Shown here: piece after piece, positions 1-7,445 of the stretch | Layout: the number at the start of each line of letters is the position of its first letter | How positions within the stretch are numbered: position 1 is the first letter of the stretch | Assembly: GCF_902762735.1 (NCBI RefSeq) | Contig: NZ_CACWPP010000005.1 | Coordinates: 1 to 64,000 of the forward strand | Reading direction: 5' to 3' | DNA: 64,000 nucleotides | DNA from: an uncultured Ruminococcus sp. | GTDB lineage: Bacteria; Bacillota; Clostridia; Oscillospirales; Ruminococcaceae | Position numbers and translations under genes: made by a program | The notes under the pieces: generated by a model | Seen by the model: only the letters and a program-made list of their open reading frames with translations | What the model was told of the DNA's origin: nothing | Databases searched by the model: none

Positions 1-383
1 GGAATGTTTTCGAGCTTGGTGCGTGAGGAATGCTTCACGGGTCTTGCGCATTGATCAAGTCAAAAATCGTATGCTTGTACAAATCGCAAAGATGGTATTT
101 GGGGAATATGACGGGCTTTGAACGGGTTTTAGTTCGGCGCGAAAAATTGCGGGGGCTGTTATGGCTGTCTGACGGAATGTTTTCGGGTTTGGTGAGTGAG
201 GAATGCTTCACTGGTCTTGCGCATTGATCAAGTCAAAAATCGTATGCTTGTACAAATCGCGAAGATGGTATTTGGGGAATATGACGGGCTTTGAACGGGT
301 TTTAGTTTGGCGCGAAAAAGTGCGGGGGCTGTTATGGCAGTCTGACGGAATGTTTTCGGGTTTGGTGAGTGAGGAATGCTTCA
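1..383. repeat. 173-bp tandem repeat array (two full copies plus a partial one)
   Basis: Units run 1-173 and 174-346, and a third, partial unit starts at 347 and breaks off near 383. The first two differ at only a handful of bases. Each unit begins with GGAATGTTTTCG and contains a stretch reading TTGATCAAGTCAAAAATCG. The array is cut by the window start, so the true copy number is unknown. Open frames crossing it are created by the repeat and have no recognisable protein. Function unknown. Confidence 0.9.
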
Positions 384-439
384 TAGTAAATGTACATTAT
401 TACGTACAGCAAAAGCCGTTCTGCCGAATAGACAGCCAC

Positions 440-471
440 AAAAAATGCCCCGCACACTTGGCGCGGGGCAT
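440..471 (-). terminator. Rho-independent terminator of the GH130 gene
   Basis: A GC-rich hairpin (ATGCCCCGC pairing with GCGGGGCAT) is followed, read on the minus strand, by a run of T. It lies 14 bases after the stop codon of the minus-strand phosphorylase gene. Confidence 0.8.
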
Positions 472-484
472 CAGTTTCATACTA

Positions 485-1492
485 TCAAACGGAAGAATGA
501 GTCTTTACGTAGTCAACAACATCGTCAACGGTGGTGAATGCCATGCTTACGCAGGTATCGGCACAGCCGTAGTAGATGGCGATCCTGCCGGTGTCGGCAT
601 CGACCAGAGTAGCGCAGGGGAATGTAACGTTCTGAACATCGCCGACGCACTCGTAGATCTTCTGTGGGCTGAGCAGGTACTCAGCACATCTGTACTTTAC
701 CTTCCAAGGCTCGTCCTTGTCGAGTATGCAGGCTGAGAAGCTGTATACGAAGCCGTTGCAGCTCTCCAGAACGCCGTGATAGAAGCACAGCCAGCCTTCG
801 CTGGTCTCTATCGGGATAGGACCTGCGCCTATCTTCTTGGACTCCCATGCTTTCAGGGGTCCCATAACGTGTCTGTGTTCGCCCCAGTACTTCATATCGG
901 GCGACTGCGAGATGTACATATCACCGAAAGGAGTATGTCCGCTGTCGGAAGGTCTTGAGAACATAACGAACTTGTCGTTTATCTTTCTGGGGAACAGCAC
1001 GCCGTTTCTGTTGAAAGGCAGGAAAGCGTTCTCACACTGATAGAACTTTTTGAAATCAAAGGTATAGGCAACACCGATGGTGGGCTTCCAGCCGTAAGCG
1101 TTGCACCATGTCACCCAGAACCTGTCCTCGATGAAGCAAACTCTGGGGTCATAACCGTAGCCCCACTGGTTAACTTCCTCAGTAGACTTTTCAGCCTGCT
1201 CAAAAACGATCCTGTCAGGCTCGATGTTCCAGTGTATGCCGTCCTCGGAGAAGCCTGCGTGCAGCTCCATGTTCCTTACCTTGTCATCTACGCGGAAAAC
1301 GCCTGCGAAGTGACCCTTATCGCTTTCAAAAGGAACAACTGCGCTGTTGAAGATAGAGTTTGATGTGGGCAGAAGATCTCTGGGTATAATGGGGTTAGCA
1401 TCGTATCTCCAGATAACGTCCTTGCAGTCTGCGGGCTTGTCCTGCCAGGGGATATTGGGCAGAGAAACGCCATTGATTACCTGTGTTTTCAT
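485..1492 (-). CDS. GH130 beta-1,4-mannooligosaccharide phosphorylase (RaMP2-like)
   Basis: A cytoplasmic 335-residue glycoside phosphorylase of family GH130. Members of this subfamily phosphorolyse the non-reducing mannose of beta-1,4-mannooligosaccharides to give alpha-mannose 1-phosphate and a shortened chain. The protein has no signal peptide and the five-bladed-propeller length typical of GH130. The motif YDPRVCF near residue 114 carries the conserved Asp (about D115) that acts as proton donor in this family. The N-terminal part with [11 protein letters not shown] also fits. The start is preceded by an AAAGGTGG ribosome site. The gene stands alone with its own promoter and terminator. 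Together with the GH26 mannanase further along it suggests mannan use. Assignment to the RaMP2 type rather than the mannosylglucose phosphorylase type is by overall likeness and is less certain than the family. Confidence 0.88.
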   Translation of the reverse strand: MKTQVINGVSLPNIPWQDKPADCKDVIWRYDANPIIPRDLLPTSNSIFNSAVVPFESDKGHFAGVFRVDDKVRNMELHAGFSEDGIHWNIEPDRIVFEQAEKSTEEVNQWGYGYDPRVCFIEDRFWVTWCNAYGWKPTIGVAYTFDFKKFYQCENAFLPFNRNGVLFPRKINDKFVMFSRPSDSGHTPFGDMYISQSPDMKYWGEHRHVMGPLKAWESKKIGAGPIPIETSEGWLCFYHGVLESCNGFVYSFSACILDKDEPWKVKYRCAEYLLSPQKIYECVGDVQNVTFPCATLVDADTGRIAIYYGCADTCVSMAFTTVDDVVDYVKTHSSV

Positions 1493-1569
1493 AATAATGA
1501 TCCACCTTTCGTTTTTATTTCATATCGTTTAGTTGCCGCGCGAAAGTTTCGTGCGGTCATCATGGATTT

Positions 1570-1598
1570 ATTATACACAATTATTGCGCATTTTGCAA
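1570..1598 (-). promoter_or_regulatory. Promoter of the GH130 gene
   Basis: On the minus strand TTGCAA (1598-1593) and TATAAT (1575-1570) are separated by 17 bases, a sigma-70-like arrangement. It lies about 80 bases upstream of the start codon. Confidence 0.7.
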
Positions 1599-1634
1599 GC
1601 CCCCGCCCCTGTCAAGAAAACGATTAACCTTGAA

Positions 1635-1648
1635 TGTAAACGTATACT
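1635..1648. promoter_or_regulatory. Possible LacI-family operator upstream of GH130
   Basis: TGTAAACGTATACT matches the general LacI/CcpA-type palindrome TGTAAACGTTTACA at 12 of 14 positions. It lies about 37 bases upstream of the -35 box, so it could be a binding site for a sugar-responsive repressor or activator. No regulator gene is in the window. Confidence 0.35.
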
Positions 1649-1858
1649 TTCTAAAAGTTAATATTTTTTTTACAATTACCGTCTTATACAGACTGTATTA
1701 TTATTGTACTATGCAAATATATTCAACCAAAGATAGGCGGGGAGCGTTGTCCGTCCTGCTGAACGGCATTGTGTGCCGCTTATCTGCTTTGCAAAACTGC
1801 GTCTGAGGGTCGGGAGTACTCTTTTTATGGGGACATGCCCTCCCTCCCGCCCGCCGGG

Positions 1859-2057
1859 TTTTGTGCCTTGAATGCATGCCCGGCTGTGCGTTATTTTGCG
1901 GAATGACAATAAACTTCCGTTTTGATGTTAAGGAATGTTGTTTGGTTTCATCAGCAGTTTTGTGCCTTGAAAAAAACAGCTCGGCTGTGCGTTATTTCGT
2001 GGAATGACAATAAACTTCCGTTTTGATGTTAAGGACTGATTTTTGTTTCATCAGCAG
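1859..2057. repeat. Roughly 100-bp direct duplication upstream of the DHHW lipoprotein gene
   Basis: Two copies, 1859-1957 and 1958-2057, share long identical stretches such as GAATGACAATAAACTTCCG and both end in TTTCATCAGCAG. Differences cluster after GTGCCTTGAA. The duplication fills the leader of the downstream plus-strand gene. No clear promoter or terminator is seen in either copy. Confidence 0.85.
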
Positions 2058-2102
2058 TACAGATCAAGTGCGGGAGACAATATATAAAAGAGGAGAATCA
2101 CC

Positions 2103-3263
2103 ATGAAGAAAAAACTGACCCTTCTGACCCTTTCGGCGGCGCTGCTGCTGTCAGCCTGCGGCAATACCATCGCCGAAAACAATGACATACGCAGTTCTGT
2201 TGCGAATAATGAGCTTGCCGCTGACAGCCGTTCTGCCGAACCTGTGTCCGAAGATACGGCTGAGACTGTGACCACTGCCGCCGAAACCGTCACCACCACG
2301 ACAACGACTCCCACGACTACAACTCCGCCTGTGACCACCACCGAACCGCCCGCTGAGGAAACATATGAATATATGAACGGCTGTATACTTGCATACGCCG
2401 GAACGCCGCAGGTAAGGGCTATGGAGGAATTCTATTACAGCACGGAAAACGGCAGATACCTCGCTGACTGCGTTGACGTTTTTGCTGACAGCGTGGGCGC
2501 AAATGTCAGCACATCGCTGATGCTGATACCCACTTCACAGGCATTCTACACGCCTGCCGAACTGAAAGACAGCTATCCCGACCAGAAAGAATGCGCTGAT
2601 GAAGTGTACTCCATGATGACTTCGGGCAAGGGCGTGCCGATAAATTCGGTACTGGAAGAACACAAGGCTGAGTACATCTACTCCCGCACCGATTACCACT
2701 GGCAGCCCCTTGCGGCTTATTACGCGGCTAAGGTGTATGCTGAACAGTCGGGCGTTGATTTTGCCGATCTTAAAAGCTATGAAGAAGTTGAGCGAGAGGG
2801 CTATCTGGGGGCGTTCTACTCGGTGAACGACATATACCCGCTGGAGGAATACCCCGACACTTTCACCTACTACAAGCCCGCAAACCTCGATAAGCTGGGG
2901 GTCGTTTTCCACGATACCTATTTCGGCGAGGGCTATGAGGGTCAGCTTTTCTTTGAGGACAACGACATTGCATCGAGCTACACCGTATTCGTCGGCACTG
3001 ATGACACCATTCTCGAAGTTGACACCGATGCCGCAAATGACCGCGTGCTGGTCATCTTCAAAGACAGCTACGGCAACGCACTTGTGCCTTTCCTGACCTC
3101 TTCTTTCAAGAAGATATATCTTTGCGACAACAGATTTTTCGATATAAACTCGGTGAATTTCGTACATGATGTGGGAGCGACCGATGTGCTTTTCGCGTTG
3201 GGGGCGGCATCTTCCGGCAATTATGACAAGATCGAGCTTATTGAGAACAACATGTACAAGTGA
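2103..3263 (+). CDS. DHHW-family (SGNH-hydrolase-like) lipoprotein
   Basis: A 386-residue predicted lipoprotein. A signal peptide ends in a lipobox (LLLSACG, Cys at about residue 19). A low-complexity Thr/Pro linker (about residues 60-85) follows, then a globular domain. The domain carries RTDYHWQPLAAYYA (the family's DHHW box, here DYHW) and near the C-terminus a KDSYGNALVPFL block. Both are hallmarks of DHHW proteins, relatives of AlgX/SGNH-type O-acetyl esterases. The real substrate is unknown; modification of a surface polysaccharide is an inference. A GAGGAG ribosome site precedes the ATG. The last 28 codons plus the terminator are duplicated just downstream. Confidence 0.75.
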   Translation: MKKKLTLLTLSAALLLSACGNTIAENNDIRSSVANNELAADSRSAEPVSEDTAETVTTAAETVTTTTTTPTTTTPPVTTTEPPAEETYEYMNGCILAYAGTPQVRAMEEFYYSTENGRYLADCVDVFADSVGANVSTSLMLIPTSQAFYTPAELKDSYPDQKECADEVYSMMTSGKGVPINSVLEEHKAEYIYSRTDYHWQPLAAYYAAKVYAEQSGVDFADLKSYEEVEREGYLGAFYSVNDIYPLEEYPDTFTYYKPANLDKLGVVFHDTYFGEGYEGQLFFEDNDIASSYTVFVGTDDTILEVDTDAANDRVLVIFKDSYGNALVPFLTSSFKKIYLCDNRFFDINSVNFVHDVGATDVLFALGAASSGNYDKIELIENNMYK

Positions 3264-3273
3264 TATTTCGCGT

Positions 3274-3304
3274 GTGCGCAGTCGGTGGGACTGCGCACTT
3301 TTTT
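3274..3304 (+). terminator. Terminator of the DHHW lipoprotein gene
   Basis: Perfect 10-bp stem GTGCGCAGTC/GACTGCGCAC with a five-base loop, followed by six T, directly after the stop codon. Confidence 0.9.
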
Positions 3305-3374
3305 CGTGCTGGGCGGGGTATTTCCATTTTTGCCGACAGGAGGTGCCGGCTAAGATCGGAGATGCGGCTTTGCG

Positions 3375-3459
3375 GCGACCGATGTGCTTTTCGCGTTGGG
3401 AGCGGCATCTTCCGGCAATTATGACAAGATCGAGCTTATTGAGAACAACATGTACAAGT
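3375..3459 (+). pseudogene. 3' fragment of the DHHW lipoprotein gene
   Basis: The second copy of the duplicated segment encodes the same last residues (ending IELIENNMYK and a stop) in the same reading sense, but has no start or upstream part. It is a gene remnant, not a gene. Confidence 0.8.
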
Positions 3460-3471
3460 GATCTTTCGCGT

Positions 3472-3502
3472 GTGCGCAGTCGGTGGGACTGCGCACTTTT
3501 TT
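3472..3502 (+). terminator. Second copy of the DHHW gene terminator
   Basis: Same 10-bp stem and T-run as at 3274-3304, carried along by the 198-base duplication. It would act as a backup terminator. Confidence 0.8.
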
Positions 3503-3525
3503 CGCGCTGAGCGGGGGATTTCCTA

Positions 3526-3718
3526 TTGTGATTATCTCGCTGATACACCAAAATAAACTATGTTATATCGGGAATTGAATACAGTTGGCGGTTATCTTTC
3601 CCCCGCCTGCGGCGGGGGAAAGATAACATCAACTCAGTTTTTCATCATTGATAAAGGTCATTGATAAAGGTATTTTTGATAAAGGTATTTTGCAGTGGTG
3701 TGCTAAAGGGATAGTTAT
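3526..3718 (+). mobile_element. MITE-like element, family A, copy 1
   Basis: This 193-bp non-coding element starts TGTGATTATCTCGCTGATAC and ends TGGTGTGCTAAAGGGATAGT, the imperfect inverted ends of family A. Its middle holds a long hairpin built on TTTCCCCCGCC/GGCGGGGGAAA, then a locally repeated TTGATAAAGGT. ATTTCCTA occurs directly on both sides (3518-3525 and 3719-3726), which looks like an 8-bp target-site duplication. Confidence 0.75.
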
Positions 3719-3820
3719 ATTTCCTACTTCCCCGATAGGAGTTGTTGGCTAAAGTTGCCGTATATGACCAAAGCGCAGGGGCTTTGTTTGTGCAAAGGGT
3801 AAAAATTACTATTTAACCTA

Positions 3821-3849
3821 TTGACATACTAGGAATAATGTGATATACT
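3821..3849 (+). promoter_or_regulatory. Promoter of cysK
   Basis: TTGACA (3821-3826) and TATACT (3844-3849) with a 17-base spacer, about 75 bases before the start codon. The spacer contains ACTAGGAATAATG, which might bind an Rrf2/CymR-like sulfur regulator; that part is speculative. Confidence 0.8.
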
Positions 3850-3926
3850 CTAATCACAGTAAACGAAGCGGTACAAAAAACCGCACACGATAAAATTTTT
3901 TCAATAACGAAAGGAAGTAATTCATC

Positions 3927-4856
3927 ATGGCAAAGATCTATAAGAACATCGGCGAGCTTATCGGCAACACACCTATTGTTGAGGCAGAGAGATTTTCAAA
4001 AGCAGTGGGCGCAGGCAGCAATATACTTGCAAAGCTGGAGTACTTCAACCCCGCAGGCAGTGTCAAGGACAGAGTTGCGCTGAGCCTGATCGAGGACGCT
4101 GAGAAGAGCGGCGTGCTGAAAAAGGGCGCTACCATCATCGAGCCTACTTCGGGCAACACAGGTATCGGTCTGGCGGCTGTCGGCGTATCTAAGGGCTACA
4201 AGGTGATACTCACCATGCCCGAGACCATGAGCGTTGAGAGAAGAAATCTGCTCAAGGCATACGGCGCTGAGATAGTTCTGACTGAAGGTTCAAAGGGCAT
4301 GACAGGTTCTATCAAGAAGGCTGAGGAACTTCAGCAGGAGATAGAGAATTCTGTTATTCTCGGTCAGTTCGTGAACCCTGCTAACCCTGCTGTTCATCTG
4401 GCTACAACAGGTCCTGAGATATGGGACGACACTGACGGCAAGGTTGACATCTTCGTGGCAGGCATCGGCACAGGCGGTACTATCACAGGTGTTGGTCAGT
4501 ATCTGAAATCAAAGAACCCCGATGTAAAGGTAGTTGCAGTTGAACCTGCATCTTCTCCCGTGCTTTCACAGGGCAAGTCGGGTGCGCACAAGATACAGGG
4601 TATCGGTGCAGGCTTTGTGCCTGAGGTGCTTGACACTAAGGTATATGATGAAGTTTTCGCGGTAGAGAATGCAGATGCTTTTGCGGCAGGCAACAAGTTC
4701 GCCAAGACTGAGGGCATACTGGTGGGCATCTCTTCGGGCGCGGCACTGCATGCGGCGGCTGAACTTTCCAAGCGCCCCGAAAATGCAGGCAAGGTGATAG
4801 TTGCACTTCTCCCTGACACAGGTGAGAGATACCTGTCCACTGCACTGTTTGACTGA
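3927..4856 (+). CDS. cysK: Cysteine synthase A (O-acetylserine sulfhydrylase)
   Basis: A cytoplasmic PLP enzyme that makes L-cysteine from O-acetylserine and sulfide. The 309-residue length is normal for CysK. The PLP lysine lies in NPAGSVKDRVAL (about K47). The substrate loop EPTSGNTGIGLA and the phosphate-binding GTGGTITG are present. The C-terminus ends LLPDTGERYLST as in typical CysK. AAAGGAAG precedes the ATG. The gene is monocistronic with its own promoter and terminator; no cysE is nearby. Confidence 0.95.
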   Translation: MAKIYKNIGELIGNTPIVEAERFSKAVGAGSNILAKLEYFNPAGSVKDRVALSLIEDAEKSGVLKKGATIIEPTSGNTGIGLAAVGVSKGYKVILTMPETMSVERRNLLKAYGAEIVLTEGSKGMTGSIKKAEELQQEIENSVILGQFVNPANPAVHLATTGPEIWDDTDGKVDIFVAGIGTGGTITGVGQYLKSKNPDVKVVAVEPASSPVLSQGKSGAHKIQGIGAGFVPEVLDTKVYDEVFAVENADAFAAGNKFAKTEGILVGISSGAALHAAAELSKRPENAGKVIVALLPDTGERYLSTALFD

Positions 4857-4976
4857 TATATGATTTATTTCAGGACATTCAGCGTTCACAACCACAAAGG
4901 TCACAGTGTCTGCGCTGAATGCAGAAATAAATATGTCTTTTCTATAAAATACAGCGATCTGCCTTTCAATCATATG

Positions 4977-5016
4977 AAAGACCGTCCGACAAATTCCAGT
5001 CGGGCGGTCTTATTTT
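4977..5016 (+). terminator. Terminator after cysK
   Basis: AAGACCGTCCGAC pairs with GTCGGGCGGTCTT, followed by ATTTTG. The hairpin lies about 120 bases beyond the cysK stop. The arms are nearly symmetrical, so it may also stop transcription coming from the right. Confidence 0.8.
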
Positions 5017-5056
5017 GTCTGAAATTCAAAGCGGCGCTCTGTAAACAGGGTTTGGG

Positions 5057-5521
5057 CTAGTTTTCCTCTGCCTGCGCCGCAAATTTAGCCTCATCGTCGG
5101 GGCGTATTATCAGGTCGGGCTTGATGATACAGCACACCTGTCCCTCGTGCAGGAAAGTGCCGCAGATAAAGCGGGCGTTGACTTGTTCGTTGACATCGGG
5201 CGGCGGCTGTATATCTTCGGGGCGCACCTCGACAAAGCCGCTGATGCTGTCACACAACAGCCCCAGACTTTTCTCGCTGTCACATATCATTATGCACTCG
5301 CGTCCCGTTTCGGCTTTTGGCACACAGCCAAAGCGCACACGCAGGTCTATGACTGTCACAGTCCTGCCCTCGTTAACTATTGTGCCTTTGACGTAATCGG
5401 GGAGATCGGGTATCTTCCTCGCATACTCATTGGCTATTATCAGCTTTACATCAGAAAAACTTATGGCGTATATCTTGTTATCTATCGGAAAGATCAGGTA
5501 TTTGTTATCGCTGTCCTGCAT
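5057..5521 (-). CDS. cheW: CheW-like chemotaxis coupling protein
   Basis: A 154-residue single-domain CheW-like protein. CheW links chemoreceptors to the CheA kinase. The start LIFPIDNKIYAISFSDVKLI is the usual first strand pair. VKGTIVNEGRTVTVIDLR matches the conserved CheW core, and ICDSEKSLGLLCDSISGFVEV follows. A strong AAGGAGG site precedes the ATG. No other chemotaxis or flagellar gene is in the window, so its partner is not visible. It may couple receptors encoded elsewhere or work in a non-motility signalling array. Confidence 0.85.
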   Translation of the reverse strand: MQDSDNKYLIFPIDNKIYAISFSDVKLIIANEYARKIPDLPDYVKGTIVNEGRTVTVIDLRVRFGCVPKAETGRECIMICDSEKSLGLLCDSISGFVEVRPEDIQPPPDVNEQVNARFICGTFLHEGQVCCIIKPDLIIRPDDEAKFAAQAEEN

Positions 5522-5551
5522 ACGGCTCGCCTCCTTTTAAATATTGAGATA

Positions 5552-5580
5552 ATTATAGCACATTTTTTTGCTGAGTGCAA
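5552..5580 (-). promoter_or_regulatory. Promoter of the cheW-like gene
   Basis: Minus-strand TTGCAC (5580-5575) and TATAAT (5557-5552) with a 17-base spacer, about 30 bases before the start codon. Confidence 0.65.
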
Positions 5581-5601
5581 GTGTTGGCGGGGCGGAAATA
5601 C

Positions 5602-5640
5602 GGGATTGGGGTGAGGGCAGATACGGGGGTGGGGGCAGGG
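5602..5640 (+). other. G-rich tract with G-quadruplex potential
   Basis: Six G-runs of three or more occur within 39 bases, separated by loops of 1-7 bases, in the gap between the cheW-like gene and the symporter gene. A further G7/G4 run lies at about 5700-5712. The tract is on the strand opposite the two flanking transcripts. Confidence 0.6.
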
Positions 5641-5712
5641 ATATTCTTTATCTGCGGGCGTTTTGGGAAAATGGGCTGAAATAATGCGTTTTTGCGGTGC
5701 GGGGGGGTGGGG

Positions 5713-5750
5713 CAATAAAATAACTGCAAAGCATTTATCTGCTTTGCAGT
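5713..5750 (-). terminator. Terminator of the AGCS symporter gene
   Basis: Hairpin ACTGCAAAGCA/TGCTTTGCAGT is followed on the minus strand by a T-rich stretch (TTATTTTATTG), shortly after the symporter stop codon. Confidence 0.65.
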
Positions 5751-5763
5751 CGGTTTTATCTCG

Positions 5764-7197
5764 TTATCCTGCTTTTTCCTGCTGAGTTTCCTCGTCTTTC
5801 AGCCGTCTGAAATAATCTTTTGTCTCAGCCGCAACAGTCCCCGAAAGGCATACCAGTGCAATTATGTTAGGCAAAGCCATCAGACCGTTGAAAATATCGG
5901 CTAAGTTCCACACCGCCTCGACAGTCAGATACGGTCCTATAAAAACAAATCCGATGTACACCCACTTGTATACCGAAGTTATCTTCTTGTGCGACCCTGT
6001 CAGATATGACAGGCATCTCTCGGAATAATAGTTCCAGCCCAGTATGGTAGTGAATGCGAACACCGACAGACAGCACATCAGCATGAATGCCGATACTTTT
6101 TCGGGAAAGGGCAGACCCGCCTTGAAAGCATCGGTAGTTACTGCAACGCCCTCCAGTCCCTTTTCGTGACTGCCCGCCATGACTATCGAAAGACCTGTCA
6201 TGGTACAGACAAGCATAGTGTCGATGAATGTGCCTGTCATGGTGACAAGACCCTGTCTGACAGGTTCTTTCGTCCTTGCCGCTGCCGCCGCGATGGGCGC
6301 TGAACCGAGTCCCGCTTCGTTGGAGAAAATGCCCCTTGCAACGCCGCTTCTCATCGCCATTTTCATTACAGCAAAGCCTGCCGCGCCGCCTGCCATCGGT
6401 CTTAACCCGAACGCGCCCTTGACTATCTGCACGACAGCCGCAGGTATCTCGGTGATGTTCGTGAAAATTATTATCAGACAGCTTCCCACATAAATGAGTA
6501 TCATCGCAGGCACGACTATCTCGGAAACGGTAGCTATCCTCTTGATGCCGCCAATGATTATCAGCGCCGCAAGAACTGTTATTATCAGTCCCGCTATTAC
6601 GGTGGTGTAGGTATAGTTCGCGCCGAAAATGCTGACTGTATGGGCATTCTCGGGGTCAAAGAAATTGTTTGCCGCTGAGGTTATGCCGTTTATCTGGGTG
6701 ATGGTGCCTATACCCATCAGACCAGCCAGCAGTCCGAAAAGTGCGAACAGCTTGCCCAGCCACTTCCACTTTTTGCCGAGACCGCCTTCTATATAGTAGA
6801 AAGGACCGCCCAGCATACTGCCGTGTTTGTCTTTTCGGCGGAATTTTATCGCCAGCAGACCTTCGGCATACTTTGTTGCCATGCCCAAGAATGCCGCAAC
6901 TTCCATCCAGAACAGCGCACCTGCGCCGCCTGCACAAAGCGCCGTCGCCACACCGACTATGTTGCCTGTGCCCACCGTTGCGGAAAGCGCGGTGCATAGC
7001 GCCTGAAAGCTGGAAACTTCGCCGCTTTCGCCCTCTTCGTCCTTGAACATGTATTTTAGTGCCAGCCCCAGTTTGCGCACCTGCAAAAGCCCGACCCTTA
7101 CAGTCAGTATCAGCCCGCAGGCGATTATCAGCAGTATCAGCGGCAGCCCCCATACATATCCGTCAATATCACGTATCAGTTCGTTGAATTTTTCCAT
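5764..7197 (-). CDS. Sodium:alanine symporter, AGCS family
   Basis: A 477-residue integral membrane protein of the alanine/glycine:cation symporter family, which takes up alanine or glycine with Na+. Typical blocks are visible: the N-terminal helix with GLILTVRVGLLQVRKLG, TVGTGNIVGVATA, GALFWMEVAAFLGMATKY, GPFYYIEGGLG, and the signature GIFSNEAGLGSAPIAAAAA. About ten or eleven hydrophobic segments can be traced. The gene is alone between a terminator and an element-bearing gap. Whether alanine, glycine or both are carried cannot be read from the sequence. Confidence 0.9.
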   Translation of the reverse strand: MEKFNELIRDIDGYVWGLPLILLIIACGLILTVRVGLLQVRKLGLALKYMFKDEEGESGEVSSFQALCTALSATVGTGNIVGVATALCAGGAGALFWMEVAAFLGMATKYAEGLLAIKFRRKDKHGSMLGGPFYYIEGGLGKKWKWLGKLFALFGLLAGLMGIGTITQINGITSAANNFFDPENAHTVSIFGANYTYTTVIAGLIITVLAALIIIGGIKRIATVSEIVVPAMILIYVGSCLIIIFTNITEIPAAVVQIVKGAFGLRPMAGGAAGFAVMKMAMRSGVARGIFSNEAGLGSAPIAAAAARTKEPVRQGLVTMTGTFIDTMLVCTMTGLSIVMAGSHEKGLEGVAVTTDAFKAGLPFPEKVSAFMLMCCLSVFAFTTILGWNYYSERCLSYLTGSHKKITSVYKWVYIGFVFIGPYLTVEAVWNLADIFNGLMALPNIIALVCLSGTVAAETKDYFRRLKDEETQQEKAG

Positions 7198-7244
7198 ATA
7201 TCACCTATTGCCCCGATCGTATCGTATCTGTGATCTTAGTGTAT

Positions 7245-7345
7245 CTCCCAATTTTGATGTGTATTGCTGATGATACAAAATGGCTGTTCTTTCGTATTGT
7301 TCCCCTGCCTTCGGCGGGGGAACAATACACAGCCAAATTGGGATC
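7245..7345 (+). mobile_element. MITE-like element, family B, copy 1
   Basis: A 101-bp element with ends TCCCAATTTTG and CAAATTGGGA as inverted repeats and an internal hairpin TGTTCCCC...GGGGGAACA. AGTGTAT flanks it directly on both sides (7238-7244, 7346-7352), a likely 7-bp target duplication. It lies between the symporter gene and fabD. Confidence 0.75.
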
Positions 7346-7390
7346 AGTGTATTGGTCAGTTCGTAAGCAGGAACTTTTACAGCACATTTT

Positions 7391-7415
7391 CTTCCCCCGA
7401 CAACAGCGGGGGAAG
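7391..7415. other. Hairpin downstream of fabD
   Basis: A 9-bp stem CTTCCCCCG/CGGGGGAAG with a seven-base loop lies just past the fabD stop codon. No T-run follows on the minus strand, so it is not a standard terminator. The stem resembles the internal hairpins of the elements and may be a decayed remnant, or it may protect the mRNA end. Confidence 0.5.
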
Positions 7416-7445
7416 AAAAGCCGTTTTTGCCATTCACGATATGTG

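Larger units (their letters stand above)
3177..3523. repeat. Direct duplication of the DHHW gene 3' end with its terminator
   Basis: Segment 3177-3325 recurs at 3375-3523 with an exact 198-base offset and only a few mismatches. It contains the last codons of the lipoprotein gene, its stop codon and the terminator. The middle part (3326-3374) is unique. This looks like a recent local duplication. Confidence 0.9.

Noticed and set aside
1..383. CRISPR array
   Set aside because: Units are 173 bp and repeat over their full length without short repeats and unique spacers; no cas genes are present.
30..736. Overlapping plus-strand open frames in the 173-bp repeats
   Set aside because: They arise from the repeat unit, overlap the 3' end of the GH130 gene on the other strand and show no ribosome site or family likeness.
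7198..7445. Glycine or other riboswitch upstream of the AGCS symporter
   Set aside because: The gap is filled by a family B element and a simple hairpin; no aptamer-like conserved pattern was seen.
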